The translations under genes and the position numbers were made by a program. DNA of 5,313 nt. Source: Chloroflexota bacterium. GTDB lineage: Bacteria; Chloroflexota; Dehalococcoidia; SM23-28-2; RBG-16-64-32. The notes under the pieces were generated by a model, which did not search any database, was not told the DNA's origin, and was given only the letters and a program-made list of their open reading frames with translations. The stretch's first letter is position 1, and every line of letters starts with the position of its first letter. The DNA lies in assembly GCA_022563285.1 (NCBI GenBank), contig JADFNQ010000107.1, positions 1 to 5,313 of the forward strand. Reading direction: 5' to 3'. Positions 4,972 through 5,313 of the stretch are shown here, in pieces.

Positions 4972-5313
4972 ATGTTAGAGCGAATTCGTAGTAGGACACC
5001 GTTATGGCTTGGTGTTCTCGCCGTGGTAGCGGTGATCGCGGCAGCGTGTAGCGGGGGGAACGGCGGTACAGGTGAGCCAGAAGATTCGGCGCTGACGACC
5101 TCGTCTGCGGGCGAGTCGGGCGGCAGCGGGGATGATCCATCCCTCGCGGGGATGATCCCGGCGCCGGAGTTCCCCGGCGGCCATACCTGGTTCAACGTTA
5201 GCGAGCCGCTGTCGCTGTCGGACCTGCGGGGTAAGGTAGTGCTGCTCGATTTCTGGACCTCGGGCTGCATCAACTGTCAGCAGATCATCCCCGACCTGAT
5301 GCGGCTTGAGGAC
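4972..5313 (+). CDS. Thioredoxin-like lipoprotein (5' part, runs off the window)
   Basis: The frame is open from the ATG at 4972 to the last base, giving 114 residues. Residues 1-26 are a lipoprotein signal: MLERIRSR, a hydrophobic core, then VIAAAC with Cys26 as the expected lipidated residue, although the -3 position is Ala rather than the usual Leu. A Gly/Ser/Asp-rich linker runs to about 60. The redoxin domain then begins with PAPEFPGG, SLSDLRGKVVLLDFW and the motif C-I-N-C (Cys99 and Cys102), followed by IIPDLMRLE. This is the start of the TlpA/redoxin family, in the variety usually written DFWTxxCINC, often followed by NHL beta-propeller repeats that would lie beyond the edge. It probably acts outside the membrane in thiol-disulfide exchange. 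In-frame GTG codons at 4963 and 4966 are alternative starts; none has a well-spaced Shine-Dalgarno sequence. A weak -10-like TATAAG (4889-4894) or TATAGA (4917-4922) may belong to its promoter. Confidence 0.88.
   Translation, partial: MLERIRSRTPLWLGVLAVVAVIAAACSGGNGGTGEPEDSALTTSSAGESGGSGDDPSLAGMIPAPEFPGGHTWFNVSEPLSLSDLRGKVVLLDFWTSGCINCQQIIPDLMRLED

Noticed and set aside
4916..5273. Minus-strand open frames opposite the lipoprotein gene
   Set aside because: They show no protein-like pattern, while the plus strand has a lipoprotein signal and a redoxin motif.
4309..5313. Second copy of the ssrA 3' end as an attachment site
   Set aside because: I searched by eye for the T-arm and acceptor sequence (TTCAATTCCCC, CGTCTCCACCA) and found no repeat. 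Any such site would lie outside the window.
1..5313. CRISPR array, tRNA genes, insertion-sequence inverted repeats
   Set aside because: No regularly spaced repeats, no tRNA cloverleaf apart from the tmRNA tRNA-like domain, and no transposase or paired terminal repeats were seen.

Overview
The window is GC-rich bacterial chromosome. It is organised around a complete tmRNA gene (ssrA). A MarR-regulated efflux operon lies to its left. To its right is a stretch of decayed genes, followed by the start of a thioredoxin-like lipoprotein gene that runs off the right edge. No rRNA or protein phylogenetic marker is present, so the host can only be guessed. The efflux pump has no periplasmic adaptor or outer-membrane partner in the window and resembles the single-component SwrC-type pumps of monoderm bacteria. 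The tmRNA tag is short (9 codons) and starts with Gly. The lipoprotein is of the redoxin type often followed by NHL repeats. Together these suggest a GC-rich monoderm such as a member of the Chloroflexota, held with low confidence.

Layout. Positions 2-52 (+) may be the last codons of a gene entering from the left, followed by a small terminator-like hairpin at 87-105. Positions 195-3416 (-) encode an RND-superfamily efflux pump with an extra N-terminal membrane segment. Positions 3403-3867 (-) encode a MarR-family regulator whose stop codon overlaps the pump start by 14 nt, so the two form an operon transcribed leftward. Its promoter (TTGACG/TATACT) at 3892-3921 lies back to back with the extended -10 promoter of ssrA (TATAAT at 3941-3946). 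A 33-bp dyad at 3870-3902 covers the marR -10 box and predicted start point and is a good candidate for the MarR operator.

ssrA runs 3955-4308 (+). The sequence shows the tRNA-like ends with a G3-U70 pair, a pseudoknot just before the resume codon, the tag reading frame GENQYALAA followed by TAA, and at least one more pseudoknot downstream. A long hairpin followed by five T residues (4325-4390) may terminate it.

From 4309 to about 4850 two gene remnants lie on the minus strand. One looks like the C-terminal tail of a site-specific (serine-type) recombinase reading into the 3' end of ssrA, which fits the known use of tmRNA genes as integration sites. The other is the frameshifted, truncated C-terminus of a phosphoketolase. 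From 4972 (+) starts a lipoprotein with a thioredoxin-like domain and a CINC redox motif. It is open to the last base of the window.

Functionally, marR and the pump form a self-contained, probably inducible, drug or lipid export unit. ssrA is a ribosome-rescue housekeeping gene. The debris between ssrA and the lipoprotein gene looks like the scar of an integrated element or rearrangement.
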